Source: Imbricaverruca yamaguchii (Eukaryota > Arthropoda > Thecostraca > Neoverrucidae). Taken from it: a stretch of DNA of 64,000 nucleotides. The position numbers were made by a program, and so were the translations under genes. Shown here piece after piece: positions 62,309 through 64,000 of this stretch. The DNA is taken from positions 1 to 64,000 of the forward strand of contig JAOTOL010001009.1 in NCBI GenBank assembly GCA_034440575.1, written 5' to 3'. A model generated the notes under the pieces. That model was not told the DNA's origin, ran no database searches, and was given only the letters and a program-made list of their open reading frames with translations. Each line of letters starts with the position of its first letter. Position 1 is the stretch's first letter.

Positions 62309-62785
62309 CTCTGTCGAACGGACAATACTATGTACGGTGAAGGTGTATGGAGCGACTTCGGCTCCTGGTTGCTCCGGCAGATGAGGGTGAACACGTTGTG
62401 GCACTCTGTCGAACGGACAATACTATGTACGGTGAAGGCGTAGTGGCGCTCCTTCAGCTTTTTTTGTTGTTTGTTTATTGGTTGGTTCACAACACACTTT
62501 ATGCACATTCACGGCTAATGGCGCCGCCCACACTGTTTCGCCGGTGGGCCGCGGGATTGGGAAATGTCCTGAGTGGCGCTAGGGTCACCTTAGAGTCACC
62601 CTAGCCCGACACCTTAACCACTCGGCCATCCCCGCCCCGCTCCTTCGGCTCCTGGTTGCTCCGGCAGATGACGGTGGACACGTTGTGGCACTCTGTCGAA
62701 CGGACAATACTATGTACGGTGAAGGTGTGGTGGCGCTCCTTCAGCTCCTGGTTGCTCCGCCAGATGACGGTGGACACGCTGCGAC
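62238..62785 (-). repeat. Tandem partial duplicates of the ECT2 PH exon with its acceptor site
   Basis: A unit of about 95 bp is repeated four times on the minus strand. It consists of TTGTCCGTTCGACAG (the acceptor) and about 73 bp of exon up to CACCTTCACC. The copy nearest 62238-62331 runs on into the intact exon; the others break into GTACATAG after TTCACC. The third copy is interrupted by a SINE. The upstream copies have substitutions and a small deletion and do not keep the reading frame as an exon. Confidence 0.82.
62460..62637 (-). mobile_element. SINE with a tRNA-Ser/Leu-like head inside a duplicated exon fragment
   Basis: The minus-strand head reads GGGATGGCCGAGTGGTTAAGG, the typical 5' half of a class II (Ser/Leu) tRNA. 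A body follows, ending GAACCAACCAATAAAC. The target-site duplication CGCTCCTTC.GCT (13 bp, one mismatch) is at 62447-62459 and 62638-62650, within one of the tandem copies of the ECT2 PH exon fragment. Its tail is only loosely like types A and B. Confidence 0.75.
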
Positions 62786-62789
62786 TGAA

Positions 62790-63575
62790 AGGACGATGCC
62801 AAGGACAATGCTATGCTTGCCTTCTCTGGATATTCCATTCAGGGACAAGGCAGAGCACGCTCCGGCGATGGTTCTGCCGTTATCTACCGCAACAGCATGA
62901 CGACTGAGCGGCAGTGTATATCCTCCGCCGCTCCTATAGTTGCAGCCGAGACCCGCAGGCCCATCGTCGTTAGTGTTATTTGCCGCCCCCTCAGCAGGGG
63001 GACTGCACCAGCACTGGATGACCGGCATGATCAGTTGTTGCACATGATATAAGTACAGGCATGTGTATGCATGTGCAAATAAACCAGATCTTACCCCACT
63101 CGACCTCGACCAAACCCCTGACTTACTGAGCTCATCACAAACAGACCAGATTTTGCCGCTTATACGCGTGTGGTTCAGAGTAAATATCAGAGACCGTTAC
63201 GTAGCCGCCGCGACCGTCAATAACGTCAGCGACATCAACCCAAAATCAGCATCACCGTCTCGCTTCATGTGACGCTTAAATCAACACGTTCTGTGTATGG
63301 GCCTATAAGCAGTCGCCTGGCCACCTTTGTATGATGCAACACAAACATCGGGGAAATGTGACACACGGTTATCGGCACGGAGCCCCATCATCGACTCACA
63401 CCTGTCGGTCACGGAGGTCACGTTACGACACCCGTCACAACCCTGCCAGGAAAATGAACACGTCACGGGAAGCGGGGGACCAAGCACGGGGCCGAGCGCT
63501 CGTCGACGTGGAGGCAACACCGTGAGGCGACACAGAGCACCAGTAGCGCGACCGTCGGATCGCGCTGGAAACTGC
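62790..63575. other. No exon recognised upstream of the PH exon
   Basis: I searched for the preceding ECT2 exon, which should end in phase 0, and did not find it. It probably lies beyond 64000. Confidence 0.5.
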
Positions 63576-63589
63576 TCCTTCAGCAGCTC

Positions 63590-63621
63590 CGATGCGCCCT
63601 AAAGCCCAAATAACTAACGAA
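63590..63621 (+). mobile_element. 32-bp fragment of the shared tail with 14-bp target-site duplication
   Basis: It contains only CGATGCGCCCTAAAGCCC and the TAACTAAC end, on the plus strand. It is flanked by TCCTTCAGCAGCTC at 63576-63589 and 63622-63635 (14 bp, exact). Confidence 0.8.
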
Positions 63622-63669
63622 TCCTTCAGCAGCTCGAACTCATCGACATCGAAATACACCCGCCGTTTT

Positions 63670-63728
63670 CTTGGTTGGATATTTGAGTTTTAGGGCGCAT
63701 CGACCAGGTTTAGTCATTTAGCGCTAGT
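63670..63728 (-). mobile_element. Tail-only mini-retroposon, 59 bp
   Basis: It has the shared tail with GGTCGATGCGCCC and CCAA at the 3' end. The 9-bp duplication CGCCGTTTT is at 63661-63669 and 63729-63737. Confidence 0.78.
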
Positions 63729-63842
63729 CGCCGTTTTATAGTGTCGTTCAGAACGTCACCACCGAAACCCGAGCGCCAGAGATCCTGCCAAACGAATGGG
63801 ACGACCGCTTGAATGCGTGTGTTGTCCGTCTTTGTTCCGCTG

Positions 63843-64000
63843 TCGCTCACGAACTGTCGCCGGAGCACGCCGGAGAGACGCTCGGGTCGCCGGTCTACAG
63901 CGGAGCGGTCACCCATCCCTCGGCCACGCTGGAGAGACACTCTGGTCTCCGGTCTACGGCGGAGCGTTCACCCATCCCTCAGCCAGCGCGCCGGTCTACA
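63843..64000. repeat. About 59-70-bp tandem repeat running off the window edge
   Basis: GGAGAGAC.CT.GGTC.CCGGT, then GCGGAGCG.TCACCCATCCCT repeat at least twice and continue to the right edge. Confidence 0.8.

Overview
This is metazoan, most likely arthropod, nuclear DNA. It is dominated by introns, minisatellites and short retroelements, and most long open frames in it are read-through of tandem repeats. I recognise one host gene. On the minus strand, four exons spell the C-terminal part of the Rho guanine-nucleotide exchange factor ECT2 (Pebble in flies): the end of the PH domain (62156-62308), the linker after it (60218-60306), the basic 'RAFSF.KTP..LRRA' tail (35103-35265) and a proposed last exon ending in a stop (15061-15198). 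The first three join with matching splice phases and conserved family motifs. The introns between them are about 1.85 kb, 24.95 kb and 19.9 kb, so almost everything from 15 to 62 kb is intronic. The DH domain, the BRCT repeats and the start of the gene lie beyond the right edge. Arthropod is inferred from the insect-like ECT2 tail and from LINEs of a type common in arthropods; the species cannot be told.

Layout. 1-15 kb: 3' flank of the gene, with dispersed repeats, arrays of 13, 46, 25 and 29 bp units, and SINEs. 15-35 kb: last intron, with a TCTCTG/TC/TA microsatellite, a 21-bp array, a long TC tract, a 38-bp array, several SINEs and a CR1-like LINE tail. 33.7-35.06 kb: a 45-bp array that stops about 40 bp from an ECT2 exon. 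35.3-60.2 kb: giant intron holding a second CR1-like LINE fragment, a 949-bp array of a 12-bp unit, two decayed I-clade LINE copies (about 41.6-43 and 46.3-49 kb), and arrays of 82, 33, 35, 35, 40 and about 88 bp units. 60.2-64 kb: a third I-clade LINE copy inserted in a CACGG/CACGA-type repeat, the ECT2 PH exon with tandem partial duplicates, and further small insertions.

The most unusual feature is a family of mobile units only 54-61 bp long. Many copies have perfect or near-perfect target-site duplications, all have nearly the same 5' boundary, and each can fold as a GGGCGC...GCGCCC hairpin followed by a TAAC/CCAA-type 3' end. The same 3' end closes two kinds of tRNA-headed SINE and two of the three I-clade LINE copies. 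The window therefore appears to show a LINE, its SINEs and a minimal 'tail-only' retroposon side by side. Nearly all copies lie in one orientation, the same as the ECT2 transcript.
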